Positions 34,270-45,936 are shown, counted from the first letter of the stretch. The stretch is DNA of 64,000 bases from Misgurnus anguillicaudatus (GCF_027580225.2 NC_073356.2:11726501-11790500); one strand, 5' to 3'. The notes: generated from the letters alone by a model not told the origin. A program made the numbers and translations.

Positions 34270-34835
34270 ATCCCTACCAAAGCGCCACTGAAGCTGACCC
34301 TTCCAGTGCCTGCATAAACCCTCCAACTCTCCTCTTTAAGGGAACGGAAATGGGGTTGAAGCAGAGGCCGGTCACTACTTGTTCCTTAACCCACGATAGT
34401 GACTAGGCGAACTGGGAAGCGAACTCGTCAGGCGGAACTAAGATCGCTGCGGAAGAAAAACCCTCTAGGGGTCTACCACTAAGGTGATGGATAAAAAGAC
34501 ACGAGGTCTATAAAAATACACTCTTAGCAACACTAGAGAGGCGCGGAACGAACTCCGCTAAGGGAAACGTGGTAAATCATAAACTTTCCACGGAAATACT
34601 CACAAAGAAACCACTAGGGGGCGCAATGTGGGCGCTAGCCTCACCCAGATAGTCAAGAATACATCTAGTGAGAGGCTGGCAGCCGATGCTCCGCAACATC
34701 GGTCACCAAGCGGTGGAAAAGACAAAAAACATTTTTTTTAACGTTTTTGCCTTAATGGCCTTCCATAATGGTGCGGTTTCTGCGCAGCCAAAAAGAAAGG
34801 CTCCAAGCCGACACAGGAGCCGTTCCTCGATGTTC

Positions 34836-35983
34836 TCACTGATCTGACGAGAGAACTCGAGAGGATACCGGCTCAACACGAACACTGTAGAATCTAGTGA
34901 ACGTATTAGGTGTCACCCAGCCAGCAGCTCTACAAATATCTGAAAGCGAGGAACCACGAGCCAAAGCCCAAGATGAAGCCACGCTTCTGGTTGAATGGGC
35001 TCTCAAACAAAAAGGGCAAGGAATGCCCTGTTTCTCATATTTCAGGGCGATTGTGTCTACAATCCAATGAGACATCCTCTGTTTAGTGACAGCTTTCCCT
35101 TTCTGCTGACCACCGTAACAGACAAAGAGCTGCTCTGAGGTCCGAAAGCTTTGAGTGCGATTCACATACACACGTAGTGCACGTACAGGACATAACAAAG
35201 CCATAGCTGGGTCTGCCTCTTCCAAAGGCAGTGCTTGTAAGTTCACCACTTGATCCCTAAAGGGAGTGGTGGGAACTTTAGGCACGTAGCCCGGCCGGGG
35301 TCTCAGTTTAACGCTGGATTCAGCCGGCCCGAACTGAAGGCACGAATCGTTGACCGAAAATGCATAAAAATCCCCTATCCTTTTAATAGAAGCCAATGCG
35401 AGGAGCGTCAAAGTTTTCATAGTGAGAAACTTGACGCTCACCGTCAGCAGAGGCTCGAAAGGGCAGTGCTGAACTTTCAGCACCATGGACAAGTCCCAAG
35501 GATGAATAGAGGGAGGCGCGAAGGATTCAGCCTCCGTGCCCCTGTTAAAAACCTAATGACCAGATCGTGCTGACCCACAGATCTACCGTCTATAGGTGCG
35601 TGATGCGCGGATATTGCCGCGATATCTACTTTAATAGTAGATGGTGACAGCCTCTTCTCCAAGCGGTGCTGGAGATATGAAAGCACAATACTGATCAAGC
35701 ATTCTCGGGGGTCCTCTCGCTGAGAGGTACACCAAACAACAAACAGGTTCCATTTCAGCGTATACGCCTGTCTCATAGACGGTGCTCGCGCTGCAGCGAT
35801 GGTGTTAGATACCGCCTGGGGTAACCCACCTAAAACCTCCGCGCCCCGTCCAAAGACCACACATGGGGGTTCCACAGATCGGGGCGAGGGTGCCATAATG
35901 TGCCAAGGAGTCAGCCAGGGAGGGACTGTCGCGAGGAGAGTGAACTCTGTAAAACCAATTCCTAGTTGTCCGGTACGGCGCAA
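34836..35983 (-). pseudogene. DIRS tyrosine recombinase, frameshifted
   Basis: The enzyme would insert the circular DNA copy by strand exchange. Two overlapping minus-strand frames cover it: 35983-35477 (N-terminal, SAM-like core-binding part, with LSPSTIKVDIAAISAHHAP) and 35492-34836 (catalytic part). The expected catalytic residues are visible: Arg in LASIKRIGDF, His and Arg in AHSTRSVASS, and Tyr in TFTRFYSVRV. A frameshift in the 35477-35492 overlap separates the two parts, so the coding sequence is broken although the catalytic tetrad is retained. The element's RNase H tail overlaps the N-terminal part in another frame. Confidence 0.88.
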
Positions 35984-36786
35984 CTAATAGAATGCGCTTC
36001 TCGTCCTCCCTGACTTTGCACAGTGTCTGCGCAATAAAGCTTACTGGGGAAAACCCCGCGGCCAGCTGTGTGCCAGTGCATCCACGCCGAGTGTTCCTTC
36101 GGATAATGAATAAAACAGGCGACAATGGGTTGTCTCTGAAGAAGCAAACAGATCTAACTGCGCTATGCCGAAACATTTCCAAATCAGCTGAACCGACCGG
36201 GGGTGGAGTCGCCACTCGCCGGAGCGTGCTGCTCGTGAGAGCGCGACTGCCGCTGTGTTCAGCGACCCCGACATGTGAATGGCACGAAGAGACCTCAGAT
36301 ACTTCTGACTCCAGAGGAGGAGAGACGGGCGAGATGCGACAGGTGACGAGAGCGCAAATCGCCTTGGCGATAGATATGCGCTACAGCCGCAGTGTTGTCG
36401 GTGCGCACTACATCTTAAGCATCAAATCACGTAGACGAAACGGACGAGCGCAAGATATACAGTGCACAGCTCGAGGCAATTTATGCTAATGTCGCTGGAA
36501 TGTCGACCAGACCCCCGAAGCGACGAGCCCGCCGTACGTGGCTGCCCACCCCGTGGTAGAGGCATCTTTGCCAACAATAGCATGCCTGGAGACCTCTCAG
36601 TGGCACCCGCACCCTGAGAAACGCTGGGTCTGACCACGGGGTGAAAGTGTGACGGCATCTCGATGTAATTATAATACTGTGAAAGCCGGTGAGCCACGCT
36701 CTCCTCGGGACTCGGTCATAAAGCCAACACTGAAGCGGTCTCATATGGAGCAGCCCGAGCGGTGTCACGGCCGCGGCTGCTGTCAT
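35805..36786 (-). pseudogene. DIRS RNase H and linker region, broken
   Basis: Minus-strand fragments in different frames give recognisable DIRS blocks in order: TPLGLLHMRPLQCWLYDRVP (36786 side), ISINCLELCTVYLALVRF (RNase H-like; the Asn-Cys-Leu-Glu-Leu core), LDLFASSETTHCRLFYSLSE, and FIAQTLCKVREDEKRILLVA. Frames change at least three times, so no continuous product is possible. It lies between the reverse transcriptase and the recombinase, as in fish DIRS elements. Confidence 0.75.
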
Positions 36787-36910
36787 ATGCCCCAGAAGTT
36801 TCTAAAATTATTTCAGTGGAACCGCAACCCTGCCTTTAAATGTTGAGGCAAGCCAGAATTGACTGAACACGCGCTTCTATGAGACGTGTTGCTAAAACGA
36901 CCAAATCCCG

Positions 36911-37990
36911 TTACTTTCCGAGAAAAGAGATTCTCTGCACGGGGCAAAGTTTACTCTTTCCCCAGTTGGCCTGAAGACCGAGACGAGCGAGGTGTTTAAG
37001 TACACGATCTATGTGTGTGCACAGCATCTGACGAAACTGAGCTATTATGAGCCAATACGCCAAAACGCAAACACCACTCTCTCTCTCAGGGGCTGCAGTG
37101 CGCCATCCGCAACTTTCATGAAGACACAGGAAAAGAGAGAGAGAGAGAAAGCCCGAACGGTGAGACTTTGTACTGATATGCCCTCCCCTCGAACACAAAC
37201 CAGAGAAACGGCCTGTGTTGGGGGAGTATGGAGACATGAAAGTACGCGTCATTCAGGTTGAAGGCTGCGAACCAATCCTATTGGCGGATGCATTAAAATA
37301 TGCTCCTCTGCGTAAACATTTTGAACAGCATTCTGTGAATGTGAATTCTGTGAATTCTCGATTCAGTACGCGCAGATATAGGATCGGACGCAACTCGCCA
37401 CTCTTCTTGGGTACAATGAAGGGCTGTAAAGCCCCGAATTTATCTCGGCTGGAGGGACCGGCTGGATCGCGTCCTTTCGCCAATAGGACAGCAATCTCCG
37501 CACGCAGTACGTGCGCATCGACAGCCTTCACCGTGGTGAAGCGAATGCCTGAATATTTGTAAGGTAGCCGGGCAAATTGAATGCGTAACCGAGACGGATC
37601 GTGCGTAAAAGCCAACGCGACGGGCTGGGAAGCTCTTCCCAGGCCCCCAGATACCGAGCGAGAGGAAATTACCGGCACGATGTGTGTACCCGTGGCGAGC
37701 GGAGACGGGGAGCTCAACGACGCGTGCTCTTTGGCCGCATTGTGAGATGTTGTGTGTAATGAAACACTCACCCGAAACCGCTGATGGATGCTGAGCAAAG
37801 GCTCCTTTGTAGATGTCCCGCTCGATACATCCGCTGGCGAAAGAGGAAGAGGAGAACTCAGGGTTTTGAGCCCGTCCGAAACTCCTATATGCCTCCGGTG
37901 ATCTGGAGAAAGAAGAGGAATTCGCTCTTTGAGGTTAGTGGGTGCCGATTGAAGTCGGCGGAACACAAAACGAAACCAAGGATTCCCCAC
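36911..37990 (-). pseudogene. DIRS reverse transcriptase, catalytic motif deleted
   Basis: The upstream frame (37990-37253) ends in the finger region, with HVLRAEIAVLLAKG, FIVPKKSGELRPIL and LRVLNREF. The downstream frame (37252-36911) holds the palm and thumb: WLIIAQFRQMLCTHI and LARLGLQANWGKSKL, then RISFLG. Where DIRS enzymes have Tyr-Leu-Asp-Asp before WLI, this copy reads AYWLIIAQ: three residues, including both catalytic aspartates, are missing without a frame change (near 37045-37056). A stop and frameshifts lie between the two halves. The product would be inactive. Confidence 0.8.
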
Positions 37991-39446
37991 CCGGCCCTCC
38001 TCTGGGGTGGGGGGGAGAATGATGCTTTCACCATCTCATGAAGAGCGATCCTCTCAATCTTCAGATCGCCCGACTCAGAGCCGCTAAGTTTCATTTTCCA
38101 CCTCTGTAGTGGGCTGAGTGGGCGGGTGTACTGCTTACGACAGGTTCCTCAGAGCTGCCGGGATGAAGGAACAAAAAAAGCCGTAGCAGGACGCCCTCGG
38201 CGAAAAGCAGACCAATATACTGACGTAACGGAGGGGGCAGCTAGGCTCCGACGTGGCATGATGCCTCAGTCTGCTCTAAAGCGGCCGATCATTGTTGGAC
38301 ACTCTCAGCCGCGTCGCCGAAATGGCTGGTCTAAAATTGAACATTTAGGACGATTATTAACGACCTACTTAATGCCCGCAAGACACAACCAGAGATGGCG
38401 TTCCTGGACCACCGGGGGTGGGCATAGCACGTCCGGCGGCCTGTGGGGTGAACCCAGTCGCACGTAGCGCCAGGTCAGAGCCACACAGGATTTTTTAGTT
38501 GCCGGACCGTGACCTCACATGTGCAGATCCTTCAGTGCCTTAGCCTGGCGGACCTGCATCACGCCATGGCGCTCACGTCAGAGGCCGCCTCTCACAACAA
38601 GCCCGTTGGTCTGTTATGGGAGGGAGGCTGGTCTCTTGGAGCAGCAACCTTAGCGGCCCCGCCGTCAGGAGAGGTGAGAGGTGATGGCTGAACGATCGGT
38701 TCCGGGAGGAAAACGAGTTTTCCACGACCGTGTCAACCAACATTCACCCCGGAAAGAAAGGCACAGAAGGTCGGGGCTGTTCTTGCAGTCCTGAAGTGCC
38801 AATCATCTAGGCGGGACGGTGCAGTGGGGGAGGAGCTCTCCGCTCCACGCAGACCGTCTCCGCGCTCCCGAGCGTACATGGCCGCCACTCGGGGTCGAGC
38901 ACGGAAGCCCCTACCCAACCCGAAGGCGGGAGTGGGTCCGAGTCGGCGACCGAATAGACGACCCCCTCTCCGATGCTGTGACAGACATAGAATCCTCGTG
39001 AGGACTGAAAGAGGACGAGAGCGCGTAGAACACGCGCCACCCGTCTCTTACGGCACCTCTGGCTGTGGATGGGGGTGCTGAGAGTCACTGGACGAACCAG
39101 CTAACCGATTCAGCACCGTTTATACGGAGATAAGATTTCCGGAGTTTTGCCACCGCACCTTTAACGGGGCTCCGCAACGGAAAAACAGGGGTAACGTTCC
39201 CGGAGGTACGAAACCCGTCTCCGCCATCCAAGAGGTTCATGCTCTCTTAGGAGTATGAACCCTCCACGATCGCAGCCTCAGCATGCACTCTTGCGCACGA
39301 GAGAAAATGATCGTGGCCACCCGGGGACCCATACATTTGCCGCATCCAGAAACACGGACGGAAATGCTGTCTTTAAAAAGACGCAGAACACCGCAATACT
39401 CTTTTAGAGGAAATACTCTTTTAATGTGCTGATGTTGATGAAGCAC
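37991..39446 (-). pseudogene. DIRS gag-like region, heavily decayed
   Basis: This is where the first DIRS reading frame should be, upstream of the reverse transcriptase. Only short minus-strand frames remain, for example 39446-39237 (containing VRVSGCGKCMGPRVA, a Cys-rich piece) and 39088-38807. The assignment is by position and element type; I cannot show homology. Forward-strand open frames here are shadows. Confidence 0.4.
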
Positions 39447-39618
39447 ACAGGGGAACGGCTACGCACACACTCAACTAAGAGTGAGAAAAAAGTCAAAAAA
39501 TTAAAAAGAGAGGTGGAACACCCGCGAGCCTCCGCTGAAATGCCTTTGCCCAACCAAATCGAACACGCAGAGTTCTCCAAAGAGCAGAGAGTAGCTTCTC
39601 GTGAGCAGTCAGTCTGCC

Positions 39619-39802
39619 AGCTTTCGAAGCTAAAAAGCTGATTTGATAACTGCACCTGCCGCTCATTAAATAGCTATGCGGCGGGGCGGCGCCGGCAGAT
39701 GCAATTATCTGCATGCCAAGTTCATTGGCGTTTTAAAGGTTTCTCGAAGCAGATAGGTCACCCGCGAAGCGGTTCCCAATTCGTCGGTCACGACGTGACG
39801 TC
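39619..39802. repeat. DIRS right inverted terminal repeat
   Basis: Partner of 33916-34107, exact over 39638-39802. The outer 20 bases (39803-39822) are specific to this end and are copied in the internal complementary region. Confidence 0.95.
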
Positions 39803-40125
39803 GTAGTGACCGACTGAAAGGGAACTATATTATCAGGGGTGTATAAAGACCTTTCATAATGAACCGTTATGAGACATTATCTACATACACAGAGGGTACC
39901 CTTACATGGAAGTCACCATTTTGTGCCGCCATGTTTCTACAGAAGCCCTTAATGGACAAACTTTTTTATTAAGTTGTCTCCAACGATGACATGTTTGTCC
40001 GGTGATGGCTACCGTAGCTTCTCTATGTGTTTTAAAATCAAGGGGTGAGCTGTGAACTGAGCTGTTGGCTGCAATTTGCAACCTCACCACTAGATGCTGC
40101 TAAAATTTACACACTGCACCTTTAA

Positions 40126-42489
40126 AAAGCTGATTCTGTTAAAGAAAATATATCGCTTGGCATTGAACTTTGAGCTTTATAATTTTGCAGGTATTATTTA
40201 TGCACTAACAGCAACATTACACACAAACTAGGGTTTGAAAAATGGAATCACGAAAAACGACACCTTTAAATAGTCATAAAGATAGACAAAAATTTTTTAT
40301 ATTATTATAAGATTATATATTACACAATAATATTACTTTCCATGTTAAAGTGCTATTTCAAAAAGTTAATTATTATTTATCTTTTATCAATTATATTATG
40401 AAGTATATTGCATGTCACAATAAATGATACAACCAGATTTTTATCATTTATATATTGTAAGTATATGAATTACATACTTGTTTTGTAGGTTTAAAACAAT
40501 GTAGCTTTTGGCTTCTAGCTTTAAATAACTAATGGTATTCTGCCTTTACAAAAATAATTAAATAAAATCCTACAAATTTCAGGCTCAAAAGACATTGTTT
40601 CTTGAGAATGCCCTATTTAGTTTATGCATGTAGATGTTTGTCTGGTTTTAGTAACAAGTCATTCCTTTAAAAAAATAAAAAAACTGTGCCATAATTTAGT
40701 TTGACTTTGAACATAGATGTTTTTGTTATGTCTGTAATGCAAAGTAAATGAAAGCCCCTTTTAAGGATTGTACAGTACATGTGTTGAGACTGTCTGGGTG
40801 TTAAAAAGGCCCTTGAGGACTCTCCTTTTCTCCTACGCCTTCCCCGCTTCGCCCTCCCTCCTTCCATCCTATTACAGGCTGAGAGCATCCCACCCAAACT
40901 GCATCTGTTACTATAGCAACAGACCCCCTCTGGGGGACGGGTACCATCCTTAGGTTGCCTCTGCTCCTATCAGTGTGTGGCTGAGACTCTTCAACCTAAA
41001 TCTGGGCTCCCTCCTCCCCGAACGCCAGCTCCATCTTGTGTCACGCCCTTCCTCTGCACACCCCTCTTTTTAAATGCATTAACGTGTGTGTGTGTGTGTA
41101 TTATCCAGACGTTTCTTATCGCTCAGCTGGTGAGAAATTGTCTTGGTCGTTCCACATGTTATTTTTTGCTGATACTGAATGACAGTATTTTGTCACAATG
41201 AGGCAGGTGGGAGGAAAGAGTATTTTGAGATGTGTTAAAACGACACCGCGTTGTTTGCTTTGGGCTCTTAGGGTTAAACGCGCGCCATCTGTTGACCGGA
41301 GAGGCCTATGGTTGTGGAATATGTGAATATCAATTAGTTGCACGTTTTTTATGAGCCTCGGCTATAACAAGATGCTTCTTATTCACACGCAGCTCCAGGA
41401 TGTGGAAGGAGGTGTATGTGTATGTGTGTGCATTCTTAATTAAACCTAATTGATATGCATGAAAAAGGGCTGATATCTGTGTGCGAATCTGACTGTTATT
41501 GTGAGCATATGGTGTCTCGGGGAGATGGTCCCTTTTTTCCCATCTTGATGACGGGCCTCTATGCCGGGATTCGACTGTGAGATGAGGGTGGGGCAGTGGT
41601 AGTGGTTTTACCCTTTTTAACCCATCGCTTGCTTTCTAACACTGCCTTTTCCTTTCCACTCTATCTAACCTTTATTTCCATTTTCTGTCGGTCTATCTTT
41701 TTTCTAACCTATTCTCGCTTTCTCTCTTTCTCATTAGGACAGATGGAGGATGAGTCTTTTTTTGTCTGCTGGGTCAATGTGAAGTTATTAACCTGCACAG
41801 ATTGCATTCTTTCCCTTAGTCTTCTTTTTCTCCTCACGTCAGTTTTCTCCTTCACTCTTTCATTCTTTGTGTCAGTATCATTCAGACTTGGCAGTGAGAA
41901 AAGGCAGATTTTTTTTCTTCTGCACTGCATAACATTATTTGAAAAGTTTACATAACACACACTGTTTCTGCTTATTTTATGTTAGTCTTGACTGCTTAGA
42001 GTAGTATTGCATCATTTATATCTCCAAATAGTCTTTAGTTTATCAGATTTATTAAAGACAGATCCTGGAGGCGTACCACGGGCGGAGCGAGTCACGAGCA
42101 AGCAACACAAAACATTATCCCACTATCTCTGGATAACTTATGATTCATTACATGTTCATGTCGCTTACATTATATGCACTTACGCACCGAATGCCATCAA
42201 AACACAGACATTTGATGCAGTTTTTCTTACTCATGATGCTGGATTCGGAAGCTGAACAAGCTTAAATTTCCCTCACAACCCATAGTGCCCATATAAGGAC
42301 TTCCACTGTACTTCCTGCACTGAAATTCCCAGTATAAGAAATAAAGCAAGATTTTTACATATGAATCTTTTATGTTAAAAAAAATTTCCGAACCTGTACA
42401 AATCCTGGAGAAGTGCATTCGGCAAAGAAGTTCTGCTTTTTTGACACTTTGCCTATGTTTAGCACAAGGAATCCAACTCTAAAACTTTG
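40126..42489. other. No gene seen
   Basis: Up to about 40700 AT-rich; 40740-41600 is GC-richer, looks single-copy and holds an X-box-like palindrome (40907-40920) and a short GT run near 41085-41098. 41600-41960 is pyrimidine-rich. No supported exon. Confidence 0.5.
40907..40920. promoter_or_regulatory. X-box-like palindrome (possible RFX site)
   Basis: GTTACTATAGCAAC fits an RFX X-box (two half-sites, GTTRCY and RGYAAC, two bases apart) with at most one deviation. A single site by chance is possible; no promoter is identified nearby. Confidence 0.3.
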
Positions 42490-42564
42490 TTAAAGGGACA
42501 CTCCACTTTTTTTGAAAATTTGCTCATTTTCCAGCTTCACTAGAGTTAAACATTTGATTCTTAT

Positions 42565-43027
42565 CCCCCCGTCACATTAGCTACAAGCGACAGAGACAGA
42601 GCGACAGGCTACCATTCATTTTCAATGGAAGTGGCCGTTTGCCAGCGACAAGCGACGAGCTCGCCGCTGCGCGAGCAAGGCGGGGCCAAAATAGACAAGC
42701 AGGCTATTTTATGCAAATGCTGAGCGATGAGACAAAGCGACTGCCAATCGGAGTGAAGGAGCAGCGTGACGTAGGTCTGTGGTCGAGTCTGAGAAAATAA
42801 TTCAAGATGGTGGAAAATGCGTATTTATGTATATATCTGATAAGTTTGGCACTTTATCTCATATATTTTGTTACTTTTATCGAGAAATAAATACTTTTAA
42901 ATCCAAAAACACCGTTCTCGTAACTTAACAATACCTCTAAAGTGACTTTTGATACCACTTTTAGAAACTAGCCAAGGAACGCCCATCAAGCGAGTGCGTG
43001 TCGCTCGGTGTCGTTCACTTTTGTAGC
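42565..43027. mobile_element. MITE (GTCACATTAGCTACAAGCGAC), right end interrupted
   Basis: The left end CCCCCGTCACATTAGCTACA pairs with TTTTGTAGC at 43018-43026, after which the expected remainder is replaced by a hAT start. The interior is rich in GCGAC words. Short insert without coding. Confidence 0.6.
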
Positions 43028-43690
43028 TAGGGTTGCCAACCGTTCCGTATAATACGGAATCGTCCCGTATTTGATACATAAAATTCTTGTTCCGCATTGA
43101 ACTGATACGGAACGCAGTTTGTTCCGTATTTTATGAAAATTAATTCAGTGCAAATACATGACAGACACATAGCTTATAATATGTCAGCCATGAACGAAGA
43201 CCGCGTCATTTGTATAAGAAAACCCTGACGGTGCGGTCATTTCTCCCTCTGTTTGTCTATGATCAGCGTAGCGTATTTAACAACTTCCAGCCCCATCAGG
43301 GAATGTCCTTTTAATTGGTCGTTTCAGTCATTGTGATGTCACGTATCATAGCAACGATGACGACAAGTGACAACAGCGGGAAATGTAAAAATGACTGCAT
43401 CCGAGCAGTCGGCGAAAAAGAAACGAGCACAAAAATATAGAATTGAATGGGAAAATATTTACCTGTGGCTGGAATGCGTGAGGGGCAATAAATACAAGGC
43501 CAATTGTACCATATGCCGTCGCGTTTTTTCTGTTTGTCACGGCGGAGTGTGTGATATTAAGCAGCACGCATGAGGAGATAATCACAAGAGGAGCGAGAGG
43601 CTGCGGGCACAGGATGGTGCAATGTCAATGTTCATTGTCCGTCAGTCGTCTCCAGAGGCTCATATGGTATGTAATTATGTGGATTTTAAA
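43028..43690 (+). mobile_element. 5' fragment of a hAT element
   Basis: It begins TAGGGTTGCCAACCGTTCCG, a hAT-type terminus, inside the right terminal repeat of another MITE. No matching right end was found before the host TTAA element resumes near 44085, so the 3' limit is a guess. It includes the ORF at 43367-43573. Confidence 0.55.
43367..43573 (+). CDS. N-terminal zinc-finger-like ORF of a hAT transposase
   Basis: 68 codons from ATG to TGA, starting MTTAGNVKMTASEQSAKKK. After a basic stretch comes a hydrophobic and aromatic block (WENIYLWLECVRG), then CTICRRVFSVCHGGVCDIKQ and a final His: a Cys-x2-Cys followed by a spaced His pair, resembling the BED or BED-like fingers that open hAT transposases. 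It would bind transposon ends. The stop at 43571-43573 falls just after the finger, and the catalytic DDE part does not follow, so this is either a first exon whose partners are lost or a truncated remnant. Recognition is by motif layout only. Confidence 0.5.
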   Translation: MTTAGNVKMTASEQSAKKKRAQKYRIEWENIYLWLECVRGNKYKANCTICRRVFSVCHGGVCDIKQHA

Positions 43691-44163
43691 AACTCAAATA
43701 TAGTTGATAAGAAAGTGATAGGCTAAACCTCTACTATCTCTCCAGTGCTCCCCCTCGTCTCATAATGTGTCAGTCATTTCTGATGGGTTTCTTATTAAAT
43801 AATTATGGATTTAGATAGCTCAAGGTTTAAAAAGGGGTGGGGTCTTTGAAGAGGGCGTATTATAAACTTAACAAAACCATGGTTCATTGTTGGCAAAATG
43901 ATCGTGATAGCCTTTATATTTCACATCTATGTGGTTCAGTCTTGTATACTTATTAGGCATACTTTGCTATTCATTAAATATTTAGGCCTAAGAAGTTGTA
44001 TGAAATATGTATCTAAATTTATTAATAGTTTCCACTATTTTCACCAGAAGTCTTCATTTAAGGGGTTATTTTTTTCATGAATTCCAAAACGGTAAGAATC
44101 AAATGTTTAACTCTAGGGGAGTTGGAAAATTAGCATATTTACAAAAGTGGAGTGTCCCTTTAA

Positions 44164-45164
44164 TAAGTCAGAATGCATGAAATAGCTGTAGACCCCCCCC
44201 CTTTAATCTTTTCTTTGTCTGTGTTATGTTGTTTTCCAATATAAATACTTAAACAAAAATAGTATAACATTAAAACAATATACATTTAATTGAGACAACC
44301 CTGTAAAAAAATTATGTCTACCAAATGCAAACATTAAATATTCTCTTAATGGTGCTTATTGTAAACATCACATAATAATCATTCTTGAAGTGTCTTCTAG
44401 AGCAAGCGTTCAAGACAACACAGAAGGAACTGCTTCATTACCGCTGCTCTTTTCCTCTGAGCTTTGCCATCTTCTTTATTAAACATTCTAATGTTCCTCT
44501 GTTATTGTGCGTATGTGTGCCTCGGGCCTTTCACATCTCTGTGTTGTGAAACCTGTAAGTGAAAGTGCAGTAGTCAGCAATGTGCGAGATACCGAGTCCC
44601 TAGTGCTTAGTAAACAACACTCTCCTGCGGGCCGAAAGCGTTTGTAAGGGCAATCGAGGAACAGAGGAGAGAAAGAGATGAAGGAAGAGACGAATGGACA
44701 GAACATTATAGAGAATATTAACAGCACCTGAGATGTGTAGTTTGGGTATTCTCACAGCCATTAGAGATGTTTTTATGTCTTGCATTTGCCTGTTTATATG
44801 CTAGCATTTTCTAATGGCTAAGGCAATGTTTCTCACTCTCCTACAATACTAGATTTTTTTCCAAAACAGCGAGTGACTACGTGCCCTGGAAAAAGTAAAC
44901 ATTAGACACTTAGGAAATTTTAATACCGGGAGGTTGTTTTTTTTCCGATCAAAGGAGTCAGAGGATTTAATCATAACTAAATGATGTTGCATTTATGTAT
45001 CATTGTTTCTCAAATGCTGAGCCTCTAGTGACCCTGTAAAGTACAAGCGGGTTCGGGCAACAGATGGATGTTTCTAAAATAGTTCTCCAAAAACTCCTCA
45101 TTCATTAAGGGTTGCCAGCATAACTTAGATAATTTCAAAGTATTTCAAAGTTCAAAGAAAAATG
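44164..45164. other. No gene seen
   Basis: AT-rich to about 44390, then single-copy-looking sequence. Nothing recognisable. Confidence 0.5.
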
Positions 45165-45936
45165 AAATTCACCATATTCTTTTTTTCTACAATGAAAGTC
45201 AATGGTGCCCAAGAAAATTGAAAAATTTGTCATCATTTACTTACCCTCGATCTGTAAAAATGTCTTTGTCGTGCTCAATACAAATGAAGATATTTTGATG
45301 CGTAGCAAAACAAATCTGAGGCACCATTCAATTCCAAAGTAATCTTTTTCTACAATGAAAGTCAATGGTGCCCCAGAAAAGTAAAAATTTTGTCATCATT
45401 CACTTACCCTCAATCTGTAAAAATGTCTTTGTTGTGCTCAATACAAATGAAGATATTTTGAAATGTAGCAAAACAAATCTGAGGCACCATTCACTTCCAA
45501 AGTAATCTTTTTCTACAATGAAAGTCAATGGTGCCCCAGAAAAATGAATTTTCTGTCATCATTTACTTACCCTCAACCTTTAAAAATGTATTTGTTCTGC
45601 TAAATACAAATAAAGATATTTTGAAATGTAGCAAAACACATCTGGAGCACCATTCACTTCCATAGTATTCTTTTTTTCTACAATGAAAGTCAATGGTGCT
45701 CCAGAAAAATGAACATTCTGTCATCATTTACTTACCTTCAACCTTTAAAAATGTCTTTGTTTTGCTAAATACAAATGAAGATATTTTGAAATGTAGCAAA
45801 ACACATCTGGGGCACCATTCACTTGCATAGTATTCTTTTTTCTACAATGAAAGTCAATAGTGCCCCAGAATAATGAATTTTCTGTCATCATTCACTTATC
45901 CTCAACCTTTAAAAATGTCTTTGTTCTGCTAAATAC

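Larger units (their letters stand above)
33866..39825 (-). mobile_element. DIRS-type tyrosine-recombinase retrotransposon, defective
   Basis: An approximately 5.96-kb element on the minus strand. It has inverted terminal repeats instead of LTRs, an internal complementary region near its 3' end, and minus-strand remnants in the order gag-like, reverse transcriptase, RNase H, tyrosine recombinase. AAC occurs at 33866-33868 and 39823-39825; one copy belongs to the target, as recombination between a circle and an AAC site would leave. No target duplication otherwise. DIRS elements copy RNA to DNA and insert a circular form through the recombinase. All reading frames carry frameshifts or deletions, so this copy cannot make its own enzymes. 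Confidence 0.95.
33804..40125. mobile_element. TTAA MITE (AGGTGCAGTGTGTAA family) split by the DIRS element
   Basis: TTAA at 33804-33807 and 40122-40125. The left piece (33804-33868) and right piece (39826-40125) align in order with the inverted, uninterrupted 390-bp copy at 55241-55630. Everything between is the DIRS retrotransposon. Confidence 0.88.
42490..44163. mobile_element. TTAA element (AGGGACACTCCAC family) with inserts
   Basis: TTAA at 42490-42493 and 44160-44163, ends AGGGACACTCCACTTTTTTT and the inverse. GAGTTAAACATTTGATTCTT on the left and its complement on the right (44088-44110) show where it is interrupted. Inserts: a MITE from 42565 and a hAT fragment from 43028. Confidence 0.85.

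Noticed and set aside
35992..39081. Several forward-strand frames of 60-165 codons
   Set aside because: They are shadows of the minus-strand DIRS coding remnants or of GC-rich terminal and gag-region sequence.
33866..39825. LTR retrotransposon or endogenous retrovirus
   Set aside because: The ends are inverted, not direct, there is no protease, integrase or envelope-like sequence, and a tyrosine recombinase and internal complementary region are present: a DIRS element.
41596..41955. 119-codon forward frame rich in Phe, Ser and Leu
   Set aside because: Pyrimidine-rich DNA gives such hydrophobic frames; no initiation, splice or homology support.
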